A stretch of DNA of 64,000 nt from Deinococcales bacterium (GTDB lineage: Bacteria > Deinococcota > Deinococci > Deinococcales > JAAFIG01): NCBI GenBank assembly GCA_013298595.1, contig JAAFIG010000007.1:94086-158085 (forward strand), in the 5' to 3' direction. Position 1 is the first letter of the stretch. Each line of letters starts with the position of its first letter. Positions 1 to 8,751 of this stretch are shown here, piece by piece. Under the pieces are notes generated by a model, which searched no databases, had not been told where the DNA came from, and saw only the letters and a list, made by a program, of their open reading frames with translations. Made by a program: the position numbers and the translations under genes.

Positions 1-607
1 GTCGCATAAAGGCTTCACGCAACGCCTCACGCGGCTCGAGCATCTTCGACTCAAGCCTCAGCGCCGTCATTGCCTCGAGAATCGCTGCGAAGACATCCTC
101 ATCCGAACGGCGCTGCTCGACCAAATACTCCCAGTAACGCTCACCATCAGAAAAACCAGCAGCTCGAGCCAACCAACCCAACGGGTCAGCTGCAACATCA
201 TCAGATTCAGCATTAGCATCGCTCGAGGCATCAGATTCGGTTTCGGCATTGGGCGAGGCATGCCTCGCCCCTACGAGTTCGGTAGGATCAGCAAGCAATT
301 GATGGGCTTGCGGTAAATCCATAAAACGCACCGAAGCATTATTCTCGAGCGCAAAACGAATTGCTTGAAACTCAGGCGAAAACGCAGCAAACGGATAATA
401 CACAGCCTTCGACGGATCATCCTTAGCATGCAACAACAACGCAATAGGCGGTTTCATATCCACATGCCCAAGCAACGGCAACAAATCATTAGCATCAGGC
501 GGACCCTCCACCAACACACAATCAGGCTCGAGCACCCGCAACGCCCGCAACAACGAACGCGCCCCACCAGGACCATGATGACGCACACCAAACAAATGCA
601 CACTCAT
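1..607 (-). CDS. DUF5682 family protein (N-terminal part, runs off the left edge)
   Basis: The reading frame begins at ATG 607-605 and continues out of the window, so only about 202 N-terminal residues are seen. The N terminus reads MSVHLFGVRHHGPGGARSLL and is followed by LEPDCVLVEGPPDAND, which I recognise as the DUF5682 signature. These proteins are encoded beside MoxR ATPases, SWIM zinc-finger proteins and VWA proteins; their activity is not known. The ATG overlaps the stop of the upstream transposase as ATGA. A GAGGTG seven bases before the ATG, itself part of a CTCGAGGTG, can serve as ribosome-binding site. Around residues 112-120 a REP palindrome is translated in frame as VGARHASPN inside a low-complexity linker. 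A VWA gene would be expected further left but is outside the window. Confidence 0.85.
   Translation of the reverse strand, partial: MSVHLFGVRHHGPGGARSLLRALRVLEPDCVLVEGPPDANDLLPLLGHVDMKPPIALLLHAKDDPSKAVYYPFAAFSPEFQAIRFALENNASVRFMDLPQAHQLLADPTELVGARHASPNAETESDASSDANAESDDVAADPLGWLARAAGFSDGERYWEYLVEQRRSDEDVFAAILEAMTALRLESKMLEPREALREAFMR
251..274. repeat. REP-like palindrome inside the DUF5682 gene
   Basis: This 24-base element is built of GGGCGAGGCA and TGCCTCGCCC followed by CTAC, a nearly perfect stem. It is a variant of the elements at 958-981 and 1261-1284. It lies in frame in the coding sequence and adds about nine residues without breaking the frame. Confidence 0.75.
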
Positions 608-1233
608 ACCAACACCTCGAGCCTTGCAAAAACCAAATCATGCAACACCAAATCAGATTTCGCCTCGAGATCAAACAACCAACTCGAGGGATTGACTTTG
701 ATGTAATCACGAACAGCCTGTAATTCGTGGTTGTTACGTAAAACACGTTCAAAATAATTGCGCTGCCAAACAACCAAATTTGGATTATCAAAACGAACCC
801 GAGCAACTCGAGAAACTGCTGACTTAAAACCACCAATAATTGCCCCCAATGAATTGGCTGATGCGTTCATTGGGGGGTCGGCGGTCTTGGTTTGTGATAA
901 AAACAATTCTTTTCGTGCAGCGGCTAACTGTATTGATGCGTTTGCCATTGGCAAATTGGGCGAGGCAAGCCCCGCCCCTACGGCTGGTTGAATGCAAACA
1001 ATCGCATGAATGTGATTTGGCATGACAATAAATTCGTCTAAAACAATATTTTCACGCAACTGCCCCATCCGATGCCATTCCTCGAGAATAATTTTCCCTA
1101 ATTCATTTAATTGCATTTTTTGATCATCAATTGAACCAAAAATCTGTTCTCGCTGATAACTACAAATCGTAATGAAATACGCACCGCTCGAGGTGTAATC
1201 AAAATTGCGTAATCGAATGCTGTTGCGTTCCAT
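604..1233 (-). mobile_element. REP-associated tyrosine transposase (RAYT, Y1/HUH family)
   Basis: The product is about 209 residues from ATG 1233 (MERNSIRLRNFDYTSSGAYF). The HUH metal-binding motif is MPNHIHAIV near residues 71-79. The nucleophile candidate is Tyr160 in WQRNYFERVLRN. This matches the IS200/IS605-like RAYT family, single-strand DNA transposases that act on REP palindromes. A longer frame from TTG 1368 is open, but its first 45 residues only translate REP and tandem-repeat DNA, so I reject it. Residues 82-94 (PAVGAGLASPNLP) are the translation of an embedded REP copy. The gene sits between the MoxR gene (stop at 1365) and DUF5682 (ATGA overlap), interrupting what is usually an uninterrupted operon. 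The gene looks intact. Confidence 0.88.
958..981. repeat. REP-like palindrome inside the transposase gene
   Basis: The sequence runs from GGGCGAGGCA to CGCCCCTAC and is the exact reverse complement of the element at 1261-1284. It is translated within the transposase as part of PAVGAGLASPNLP. Confidence 0.8.
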
Positions 1234-1260
1234 AAAACCCCAAAATCCCTGTCCTAAACC

Positions 1261-1284
1261 GTAGGGGCGGGGCTTGCCTCGCCC
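1261..1284. repeat. REP-like palindrome upstream of the transposase
   Basis: The sequence runs from GTAGGGGCGGGG to TTGCCTCGCCC. It lies between the MoxR stop and the transposase start, in opposite orientation to the copy at 958-981. Together they frame the N-terminal part of the transposase gene, as expected for REP elements mobilised by a RAYT. Confidence 0.8.
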
Positions 1285-1344
1285 TTGCCCGTAACGATGC
1301 TGATCCATCCTGACTTGCCCGTAACGATGCTGATCCATCCTGAC
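1285..1344. repeat. Two perfect tandem 30-base direct repeats
   Basis: The units 1285-1314 and 1315-1344 are identical, each beginning TTGCCCGTAACG and ending CCATCCTGAC. They directly abut the REP element at 1261-1284 and lie just upstream of the transposase start. Nothing else in the window matches them that I could see. Confidence 0.85.
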
Positions 1345-1364
1345 CCATAAACAAAACAAATCCT

Positions 1365-2444
1365 TCAAACCACGTCACGACAAGCCCGATAAACGTCTTT
1401 CCATCCGTCGCGTTCTTTGACCACTGTCTCGAGGTACTCAAGCATGACTACTCTGTCTTGGATTGGGTCTTTGATGATTGCACCTATGAGGCTTGAGGCG
1501 ACATCGTTAGCGCGGAGGATGCCATCGCCAAAGTGGGCTGCGAGGGCAAGTCCTTGGTTGATAACGCCGATGGCTTCAGCGGTGCTAAGTGTGCCGCTTG
1601 GGCTTTTCAGTTTGGTTTTTCCGTCGAGTGTTTTGCCGTCGCGGAGTTCGCGGAAGACTTGGACAACCCGACGGATTTCTTCGAGTGCGGGTGGTTCGGC
1701 GGGTAGCTCGAGAGCGCGTCCAAGATCGGCTACGCGAGTTTGCACAATACGAATTTCTTCGTTGAGGTCGTCTGGTACGGGTAAAATAACAGTGTTGAAG
1801 CGGCGTTTGAGGGCGCTCGAGAGTTCGTTGACTCCTCGGTCTTTGTTGTTGGCGGTGGCGATCATGTTGAAGCCTTTTTGGGCTTGGACTTCGCTATTAA
1901 GTTCGGGGATGGGCAGTGTTTTTTCGGATAGCACGGTAATCAGTGCGTCTTGAACATCGGATGGGATGCGGGTGAGTTCCTCGAGTCGAGCAATAGCGCC
2001 TGTTTTCATGGCGCGAATGATTGGGCTTTCGACGATGGCTTTGACGCTGGGTCCTTTGGAGAGCAGTTCGGCGTAATTCCAACCGTAACGAATGGCTTCT
2101 TCGGATGTGCCAGCGGTGCCTTGAACCAGTAAGGTGCTATCGCCACTGATGGCGGCGGCTAAGTGTTCGGATACCCAACTTTTGGCTGTGCCCGGCACGC
2201 CAAGTAATAACAGTGCGCGGTCGGTGGCAAGGGTTGCCACGGCGATTTCCATCAGGCGTTGGTTGCCGATGTATTTGGGTTTGATCTCGAGTTTGCTAAC
2301 CTTGCCACCCATCAGGTATTGAATCACTGCCCACGGGCTGAGTTTCCAGTTGGGTGGTCTGGGTTTGTCGTCGAGTTTGGCGAGTGCCTCGAGTTCTTCT
2401 GCGAATTGTTGTTCGGCGTGTTGACGGAGGGCATTTTCGCTCAT
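1365..2444 (-). CDS. MoxR-type AAA+ ATPase
   Basis: The product is 359 residues from ATG 2444. Walker A is GVPGTAKS at residues 82-89. A Walker-B-like LEELTRIP, typical of this subfamily, and a sensor-1 segment ATANNKDRGVNELSSALKRR follow. MoxR ATPases are thought to remodel or load partner proteins, often with VWA subunits. The ATG overlaps the stop of the DUF5691 gene as ATGA, and AAAGGAA upstream is a good ribosome-binding site. A longer frame to 2531 is open but would overlap the upstream gene, so I use the downstream start. Downstream lies the inserted transposase and then DUF5682. Confidence 0.9.
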   Translation of the reverse strand: MSENALRQHAEQQFAEELEALAKLDDKPRPPNWKLSPWAVIQYLMGGKVSKLEIKPKYIGNQRLMEIAVATLATDRALLLLGVPGTAKSWVSEHLAAAISGDSTLLVQGTAGTSEEAIRYGWNYAELLSKGPSVKAIVESPIIRAMKTGAIARLEELTRIPSDVQDALITVLSEKTLPIPELNSEVQAQKGFNMIATANNKDRGVNELSSALKRRFNTVILPVPDDLNEEIRIVQTRVADLGRALELPAEPPALEEIRRVVQVFRELRDGKTLDGKTKLKSPSGTLSTAEAIGVINQGLALAAHFGDGILRANDVASSLIGAIIKDPIQDRVVMLEYLETVVKERDGWKDVYRACRDVV

Positions 2445-3994
2445 GGTTGTAGTTCCTTTCGCATTGCGTTGCGGGTCTCGAGGTGAGAGATGAGGGTTTT
2501 GATTTGCTCGAGGTGGTGTTGGATGTACCATGCTCGATTATTTTTTTCGGGGTTAAATTGGTTTGTTTGCTCGAGGAAACTTGTCCAGTTTGGGTGTTTT
2601 GTTGGGTTGTGCCAGTGCTGAATAATGTCTGGGTGGCAGTATTGGGCGATGTTTTGGATGTTGTGGTAATTGCTGGTACCTTTGAGGATTTGTTTGCTGA
2701 TATTGCCTAGCCACTCGAGGCAGTCGCGGCTGAATTCGATGTTCCATGCGTGGTTCATCCAAGCGAGCCATTGAAAATCGTGGGTTTGTTTAGCGAAGAT
2801 AAAGTACCGAACGCGTTTTTCGCGTTGCTCGAGGCTTAGGGTTTTCATCAGGGTTTCGTTTTTGATTAGGTCGTTGTCGTAACTGAGTAAGGCATCTATC
2901 CATTCTGGGTTGGGGTGAATTTCGTTGGCTTGAACAAAGGCAATCAATAAGTTTTTGCGCCAATCTTTGGGTAGGCGTTTGATGATTTCTTTTGGCTCGA
3001 GATGAAAGTGTGGTTGCCATGTGCTGATGGGGATATTAGCGATGATGCTTTGCAACCAGTAGGCTTTGTCGCCGCCTGTGCCGTATGGTGTTTTTTTCTC
3101 AATACCATCGCGTCCAAGTTCGGTGTTCCATTCGGGTAATTCGATTTCAAATTCTGGTGCGCCAAGTTTCAATGCCGATTTTTTCAGTGGGATGCTCAGG
3201 ATGTTTTGTCCTCGAGCAATCATGCGTTGCACCAAGGCGCTGTTGGGTAGTTTAGCCAGTAACATGGCGGCGATACTGCGGACATCTTTGCTGCGATCAT
3301 CTAAGCAAGTCTCGAGGAAAGGTTCGTCGGCATCGGTTAATTTGCTTTCGAGTTCGCTTAAAAAAGTTTTGCGTTCCTCGGCAACTTCGGCTTTCCAAAC
3401 ACTTTGTAATAAGTCTCGGGCGGTGTCTGGTTGTTCGGTTCGGATGCTGCGAAAAGCCAGGACCCGAGCGGCTTTGGTACCTGTTTCCCATGTCTCGAGG
3501 GCATTTTCTAAGCTGCTGGTGTTACCTGTTGCCCATGACCAGTACGGGTTTTGTTGGGCTAACCAACGTCCTCTCGAGTCAAGGATTGGCATGATGGTTT
3601 CGCGGCTGGCAGTATTTTGTCTGCCGTAATCGAGCAAAGCAATAATATGGCTGTGCGGAATAGCATAATTGCTTTGCTTGACCAACTCGAGCCATTCGGG
3701 AATTAGTTCTGTTGCCGAGGCAAATAACAAATCGAGTCGTTGCATGGCTGCTTCAGAAATACGCACTCGAGTATCAGGTTCGGCTGGTGTCAGCGGTTTG
3801 CTATTGGCATTGGTTTGTTCGCCTGCTCGAGTCATGGCAAAAGCCAGTGCGGCAACGCCAAGCAGTTGTCCTGTATGGCGTTGGTCTTCTAAGTTCACTC
3901 GAGCTTTTTCAAGGGCGGGGTGCTCCAGCGTACCAAGGGGGCTGCGTTCAGTGCCGAGTAAAGCACTCGAGATGATGGCGCGAAGGTCGTTCAT
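2441..3994 (-). CDS. DUF5691 family protein
   Basis: This 517-residue protein starts MNDLRAIISSALLGTERSPL and has helical, repeat-like segments such as DRSKDVRSIAAMLLAKLPNS. That looks like an alpha-solenoid of HEAT type. No catalytic motif is visible. Its position between a SWIM zinc-finger gene and a MoxR ATPase gene, with ATGA overlaps on both sides, matches the DUF5691 genes of known SWIM/MoxR/DUF5682 operons. It is probably a scaffold or target-recognition subunit; this role is inferred from context only. Confidence 0.75.
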   Translation of the reverse strand: MNDLRAIISSALLGTERSPLGTLEHPALEKARVNLEDQRHTGQLLGVAALAFAMTRAGEQTNANSKPLTPAEPDTRVRISEAAMQRLDLLFASATELIPEWLELVKQSNYAIPHSHIIALLDYGRQNTASRETIMPILDSRGRWLAQQNPYWSWATGNTSSLENALETWETGTKAARVLAFRSIRTEQPDTARDLLQSVWKAEVAEERKTFLSELESKLTDADEPFLETCLDDRSKDVRSIAAMLLAKLPNSALVQRMIARGQNILSIPLKKSALKLGAPEFEIELPEWNTELGRDGIEKKTPYGTGGDKAYWLQSIIANIPISTWQPHFHLEPKEIIKRLPKDWRKNLLIAFVQANEIHPNPEWIDALLSYDNDLIKNETLMKTLSLEQREKRVRYFIFAKQTHDFQWLAWMNHAWNIEFSRDCLEWLGNISKQILKGTSNYHNIQNIAQYCHPDIIQHWHNPTKHPNWTSFLEQTNQFNPEKNNRAWYIQHHLEQIKTLISHLETRNAMRKELQP

Positions 3995-5301
3995 GCTTGC
4001 CCTCCGATACTGTGGACTTTGCCATCGGTGAATAAAGTGATTGGTGTTAATTCTTTGCCGTCATATTCACCAAAAAGTTGTACAGGGTGTCCGCCACTCA
4101 GTGCCAGCATTTGCCAACCTCGTTCGGTGTTCAAAGGTATGGCATGGCTCGAGTCTTGCACGCGCCAATCTGTGTCATCAAAAATAATTTGTACCGCCTC
4201 GAGACAGATGGGGTAACGTTCGAGCCAAGGCAATTTTGCAAGAGCTGCTGCGTATTTCTCGAGCGCGGTGTGGATGCTATCGGCTGGTAGTGTTGAAATA
4301 TTTTCCAGCATTTTGACATCAGGTTTGAGGATGGCTCGGAGTGGCAAATTGCTCGGGTAAAACACCAGTTCGGTCTCGAGGGTCACACCGATGGGTACGC
4401 CACCTGTCATTGGTTGATTTGCCACAGCAAAATCGAGCAGTAGTGCAGGTTCTCGAGTGTCAGCATGCTCGAGGTACGTGCGGCGAACTCGCAGGTTGTC
4501 TTCTTGAACCAGTATTTGCCCAAGGCTATGCCAACGGCTGCGCGGTACACTGGCTTGCAGCAGTTCAGCTTTGTCTTGAGTAAAACCAATGGCGGCACGC
4601 ACATCGGCTTGCGTGGTTGCAGAAAGTGTCTCGAGACGGCTGTACGCACTAATAATTAAATGCAAACGTGCCAATGCCTCGAGTAATGCGTTGGTGCCAC
4701 TGCTGGCAGCCGTAGGGAGGTCTCGTACCATGCGGGCTAACCCTGGGGCTTGAGCATCCACCAACCGAGCTGCTACGGTTTCCCAGTAACTGTACGGCTG
4801 GCTTGGCGCGTTTGCCAAACCATTTTTAATTTGATCGTGCAACCACAAACCAAATTCCTCGATTCCTGCCGATACTTTATTTTCCCGCGAAGCCACACGT
4901 TTCGCCGCAGCTTTATCGGCTTTGGCTTGTTCTTCTGGGGTTAATTCCTTAGGTGGTGCAGTTTTAGCTTCGGCACGTTTTTGTCTTCCCTCGAGCCACG
5001 TTGTTACCCACTCGGGCGGTGTGCCCGTCTCGAGTGGTTTAGCAGCATGCAAAAGCATCAAACCAATCGCGTGTTTACACGGAAATTTCCGACTGGGGCA
5101 ACTGCATTTGGCGGTGTAATCGCTTAAATCTACCCGAGTTTGATACGGGTCTTTGCCGCTGCCTTGGCATTCGCCCCACAGGGCGGTTTCGCTGGCGGCA
5201 GTACTTTTCCATTTGCTGGCATTGGCGAGTCCTTTGCCGCTCGAGGCTGAGGATGCGTCTGGGGCTAAAGCGAGGATTTGTGCGGCGTTGAGTTGCGTCA
5301 C
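3991..5301 (-). CDS. SWIM zinc-finger protein
   Basis: This 436-residue protein is read from GTG 5301, which is preceded by AAAGGAAG. The SWIM motif CxC...CxH is at Cys66, Cys68, Cys75 and His77 (AKCSCPSRKFPCKHAIGLM). SWIM domains bind zinc and often DNA or protein. A charged linker follows (residues about 105-140), then a long domain without recognised motif. It is the first gene of the minus-strand operon and overlaps the DUF5691 start as ATGA. The 220 bases between it and the divergent gene at 5522 must hold its promoter, but I see no clear hexamers. Confidence 0.88.
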   Translation of the reverse strand: MTQLNAAQILALAPDASSASSGKGLANASKWKSTAASETALWGECQGSGKDPYQTRVDLSDYTAKCSCPSRKFPCKHAIGLMLLHAAKPLETGTPPEWVTTWLEGRQKRAEAKTAPPKELTPEEQAKADKAAAKRVASRENKVSAGIEEFGLWLHDQIKNGLANAPSQPYSYWETVAARLVDAQAPGLARMVRDLPTAASSGTNALLEALARLHLIISAYSRLETLSATTQADVRAAIGFTQDKAELLQASVPRSRWHSLGQILVQEDNLRVRRTYLEHADTREPALLLDFAVANQPMTGGVPIGVTLETELVFYPSNLPLRAILKPDVKMLENISTLPADSIHTALEKYAAALAKLPWLERYPICLEAVQIIFDDTDWRVQDSSHAIPLNTERGWQMLALSGGHPVQLFGEYDGKELTPITLFTDGKVHSIGGQA

Positions 5302-5521
5302 GGGCTTCCTTTACGATGTCTGGTTACGGGCTACCAGAAGAATACGTTAATAACAGAATGCTGTCAAGTCTCAGATTCACAGTCTACCTAAACAGATAAC
5401 AGTTCAATGTGTGTTAATTATCTCTTTTTTTGTCCCGTTTTGGAATCAATTTTTTGATGACGAGCAAAAAGTTTCAACGTATACTTTGGCTGTATCATCA
5501 AACTAAGGCAAAGGAACACCC

Positions 5522-6076
5522 ATGAAACTGATCGTTACTGAATTCATCACCCTCGATGGAATCTATGAAGAAACCATTCCGTGGCGCAACGATTACAACC
5601 CAGATGACAGTCAGTTCAAATACGACGAACTTTTTGCCAGCGATGCACTCTTACTAGGTTGCATAACCTACGAAGGCTTTGCCAAGTATTGGGCAAGCGC
5701 AACTGGAAATTTTGCACAGCGAATGAATAGCTTACCCAAGTTCATTGCAACCACCACCCTGAAATCCCTCGAGTGGAACAACTCCACCATCCTTCAAGGC
5801 GATGTGGTCGCAGCGGTTAAGGCATTAAAGCAGCAAGAAGGTCGGGATTTGCTGATGTACGGCAGCGGCACTTTCGCACAGACACTGTTACGGCACGGTC
5901 TGGTAGGCGAATTGCGCTTAATGGTTTTTCCATTGGTTCTGGGCAGTGGCAAACGCTTATTCTCGAGCGAGGACAAACTGCCATTACAACTGGTTGCCTC
6001 GAGAAACCTCGGCGATGGCGTGATGCTACTCACTTACGAGCCTAAAACGGCGACCCAATCTGAATCTGCTCATTAA
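5522..6076 (+). CDS. Dihydrofolate reductase family protein (RibD C-terminal type)
   Basis: The 184-residue product begins MKLIVTEFITLDGIYEE. It contains LLMYGSGTFAQTLLRHGLVG and LRLMVFPLVLGSGKRLF, the NADPH-binding and strand motifs of the YyaP/YwjB-like branch of the RibD C-terminal domain. Such proteins are probable NAD(P)H-dependent reductases; the substrate is unknown. AAAGGAAC precedes the ATG at proper spacing. It is a single gene, divergent from the SWIM operon. Confidence 0.88.
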   Translation: MKLIVTEFITLDGIYEETIPWRNDYNPDDSQFKYDELFASDALLLGCITYEGFAKYWASATGNFAQRMNSLPKFIATTTLKSLEWNNSTILQGDVVAAVKALKQQEGRDLLMYGSGTFAQTLLRHGLVGELRLMVFPLVLGSGKRLFSSEDKLPLQLVASRNLGDGVMLLTYEPKTATQSESAH

Positions 6077-6145
6077 ATTGTAATCATCAGTGGTACGAAT
6101 AGACACTTAATTAAATGACTTGCCCCGAAAGTTGACGAATAGATT

Positions 6146-6649
6146 ATGCGAAAAACCACCATGATTTTACTGCTTATGGTTATTGTAACAGCTTGTAATG
6201 TTGCAAAACCGAGTCTTGCTCGTAAGATTCAAGCTTCCAAATTTTCCATAGAAATCAAGTATTTTGAAATGGAATCTTATGAAACTAGACCAGACGGGTT
6301 TGATTATCTCTCAAGCGGAAAATATGTCATCTCGATTGATGATAATACCAAAGCTAAGAGTTTTACTTTTTCTGCACCAAGACACCACTTTGGTTTCATC
6401 AATTTAACTCACCCAAAAGAAAACGTTTTTTTCATTGAAGCGCCAAATACCCTTATTGTAAGTGCCAACTTTGGTCAAACTTGGCAGATAATCCCGTTCG
6501 AGGAACTGAATAAAAAATTCCGCCCGAATTGTTCTTTCAACGAGTATTCTGTCAAAGCAACACGAATCTTTGTAAATTATGACTGTGAAAATGATCTAGC
6601 CTTGCAGATTTACTCAGAAGATTTCGGGCAACTATGGCGAATGAGATGA
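6146..6649 (+). CDS. Putative lipoprotein with Asp-box-like motifs
   Basis: The product has 167 residues. The N terminus MRKTTMILLLMVIVTAC ends in a lipobox with Cys17. Two Asp-box-like segments, SANFGQTW and SEDFGQLW, resemble the turns of BNR/sialidase beta-propellers. The chain is too short for a full propeller. I do not recognise the family. The gene contains no CTCGAG, unlike most neighbours, which may hint at a different origin. No strong ribosome-binding site is visible. Confidence 0.6.
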   Translation: MRKTTMILLLMVIVTACNVAKPSLARKIQASKFSIEIKYFEMESYETRPDGFDYLSSGKYVISIDDNTKAKSFTFSAPRHHFGFINLTHPKENVFFIEAPNTLIVSANFGQTWQIIPFEELNKKFRPNCSFNEYSVKATRIFVNYDCENDLALQIYSEDFGQLWRMR

Positions 6650-6849
6650 TATCTATAAACTATCCCCAAGAAACGTTATCCACCGTATTGAACACTCAGG
6701 AAATACGATCAGGGTCTCAAGAAATTTGAAGGCTTCTAGTTTCGGATTCTCCAATATCGCATATTGTGCTGCTCGAGCCACACGAGTTTGCATTTCACCA
6801 AATTACGTCTTCAATCGTCACCCAAGCAAATTTTGCAGTAAACTAGCGT

Positions 6850-7706
6850 ATGCAATTCTCGAGCCAATTAAAACTGCAAGACATGATGACTGGTTTTGTG
6901 GTGCCTGCCATCCTGGTTCTAAGTGCTTGTAACACACCTGTTAGCCCACCAAAACCACCACCTGACCCCGATCCAATACCGACCAGTTGTGTGATTTCTG
7001 CTCCGCCAACTGCCCTTGCTCTCTCGAGTTTTACACCAAGTATTGTTCGGTCAAAGGCATTCCGATTGTGTCAGCCTCGGTTGTACCTGATGCGGCTTTA
7101 CAACGGGCTTGGAACATCATGGATAACATGTTGGCAGGTGTTTCGGCGGTTGTGATTCAAAAAATTATTGCTAACAAAACCCGTATGGGCATTATTGGGG
7201 TGCAACAAGTCACAACTGATATGCCCGAGTACGCTAGTTTAGATACCCAGTTTCCTTTACCCAATGGTGAAAGTTGGAATACTCGAGCCAGAGGTTTAGG
7301 GGCAACACCGTTTATTCCACTGACATCTGGGGCTGAGGAAAACATTTTGTGTTATCCATCGGATGTGTATAAAGGCGAAGATATTTTGTTACACGAATTT
7401 GCCCATACAATTTTGGTCATGGGTGTGGAGTTTGTGGATAGTGGTTTTCGTAATCGCTTAAATACCAAGTATCTTGCAGCCAAGCAAAAGGGTTTATGGG
7501 CGAATACCTACGCCGATGATAACGTGGATGAGTACTGGGCTGAAGGGGTTCAAAATTTTTTTGATACCAATATCCAAGCCATTCCCAGCAACGGTGTCCA
7601 TAATGAAATCAATACTCGAGCTGAATTAAAAACCTACGACCCTGATTTGTATGCTTTAATCGCCGAGGTTTTTAGTGAACGAGCGTGGTCGTCTGTTTGT
7701 CCTTAA
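6850..7706 (+). pseudogene. Lethal-factor-like zinc metallopeptidase lipoprotein, frameshifted
   Basis: Two overlapping frames together make one gene. The first, from ATG 6850, gives a lipoprotein signal (VVPAILVLSAC) and a proline-rich linker. The second carries the peptidase: YTKYCSVKGIPIVSASVVPD, the zinc motif HEFAH at 7392-7406 and a downstream EYWAEGVQNFF that can give the third ligand. The pattern resembles anthrax-toxin lethal-factor-like (ATLF) secreted proteins. One extra T in the TTTT run at 7029-7032 would join SSF and YTKY in one frame. The break is either a real inactivating deletion or a base-calling error. Confidence 0.72.
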
Positions 7707-7824
7707 ACCTGTCAAAAACAAGTTTTTCATAATAATCTTAGACGCAGTACAAGCAATTTTGTGGCTCGAGACGGTAGAATGAATTTGTGAAAGCGATTCC
7801 CAGCACCTCGAGAGGCAGCCGCGT

Positions 7825-8751
7825 ATGACCCTCGAGCGTTTTTTTCGGCGGCGACCCCCGCAACAAAAAGAAAACATGGCAAACGATGATTTGCCTGATT
7901 TGTGGAGCAAATGCCCGAAATGCAATGCACAGGTCTATAACAAAGAACTCGAGCAGAATTTACGGGTTTGCCCAAAGTGTGGTTATCATCATCGGATTCC
8001 TGTTAAACGCCGTATCGAAGGTTTGCTTGACATGGGTTCTTTCCAAGTCACCAGTGGCAAAGTCAAAGCCAAAGACCCGCTCGAGTTCGTGGATACCGAT
8101 ACGTATGTGGCTAAGCTCGAGCGTGCTCGTAAAAAAACAGGGCGTGAAAGTGCGGTTTACGCTGGTCGAGGTACTTTAGCAGGTTTACCTGTGGTGGTTT
8201 GCGTTATGGATTTTGAATTTGCTGGTGGCAGCATGGGCAGCAGCGAAGGCGAAGAAATTACTCGAGCCATCGAACTTGCCAGCCAAGAAGACCGCAGCAT
8301 GATATTGGTGACCGCCAGTGGCGGTGCTCGGATGATGGAAGGTGCGCTAAGCCTGATGCAAATGGCAAAAACCACGTTTGCACTCGAGCAACTTGCCGAT
8401 AAGGGACTACCATACATCACTATTCTTGCCGATCCAACCACAGGTGGGGTGGCTGCCAGTTTTGCTGCCATTGGCGATATTGTCATTGGCGAACCCGATG
8501 CCTTAATTGGATTTGCTGGACAACGTGTTATTGAACAAACCGTGCGCCAAAGCCTGCCCGATGGTTTTCAACGCTCCGAGTTCTACGAGAAAAAAGGCTT
8601 CATAGACATGGTTGTGGACAGGCGGCAACACCGCGAAACCCTAGCCAATCTGATCGCAGCCCTTCGTAACCAAGCCAAACCCGAAGTTACCGCTCTCGAG
8701 ATCAAAGTGCCAGAACCACCACGCACTGGGCTTTTCGGGAGACGTAAATGA
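7825..8751 (+). CDS. accD: Acetyl-CoA carboxylase carboxyltransferase subunit beta
   Basis: The 308-residue protein is the beta half of the carboxyltransferase that makes malonyl-CoA for fatty acid synthesis. A zinc ribbon with Cys30/Cys33 and Cys49/Cys52 (CPKC...CPKC) precedes the crotonase-fold domain, which includes TASGGARMMEG and the oxyanion-forming DPTTGGVAASFA. I use ATG 7825 because MTLERFFRRR gives a typical basic N terminus; ATG 7876 is a possible shorter start. It is followed by accA after 111 bases. Confidence 0.96.
   Translation: MTLERFFRRRPPQQKENMANDDLPDLWSKCPKCNAQVYNKELEQNLRVCPKCGYHHRIPVKRRIEGLLDMGSFQVTSGKVKAKDPLEFVDTDTYVAKLERARKKTGRESAVYAGRGTLAGLPVVVCVMDFEFAGGSMGSSEGEEITRAIELASQEDRSMILVTASGGARMMEGALSLMQMAKTTFALEQLADKGLPYITILADPTTGGVAASFAAIGDIVIGEPDALIGFAGQRVIEQTVRQSLPDGFQRSEFYEKKGFIDMVVDRRQHRETLANLIAALRNQAKPEVTALEIKVPEPPRTGLFGRRK

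Noticed and set aside
365-706. Open plus-strand frame over the DUF5682 start and transposase end
   Set aside because: Its translation is basic low-complexity sequence antisense to two recognised genes.
604-1368. Transposase start at TTG 1368
   Set aside because: The first 45 residues translate the tandem repeat and a REP; the family starts at the MERNSIRLRNFDY segment.
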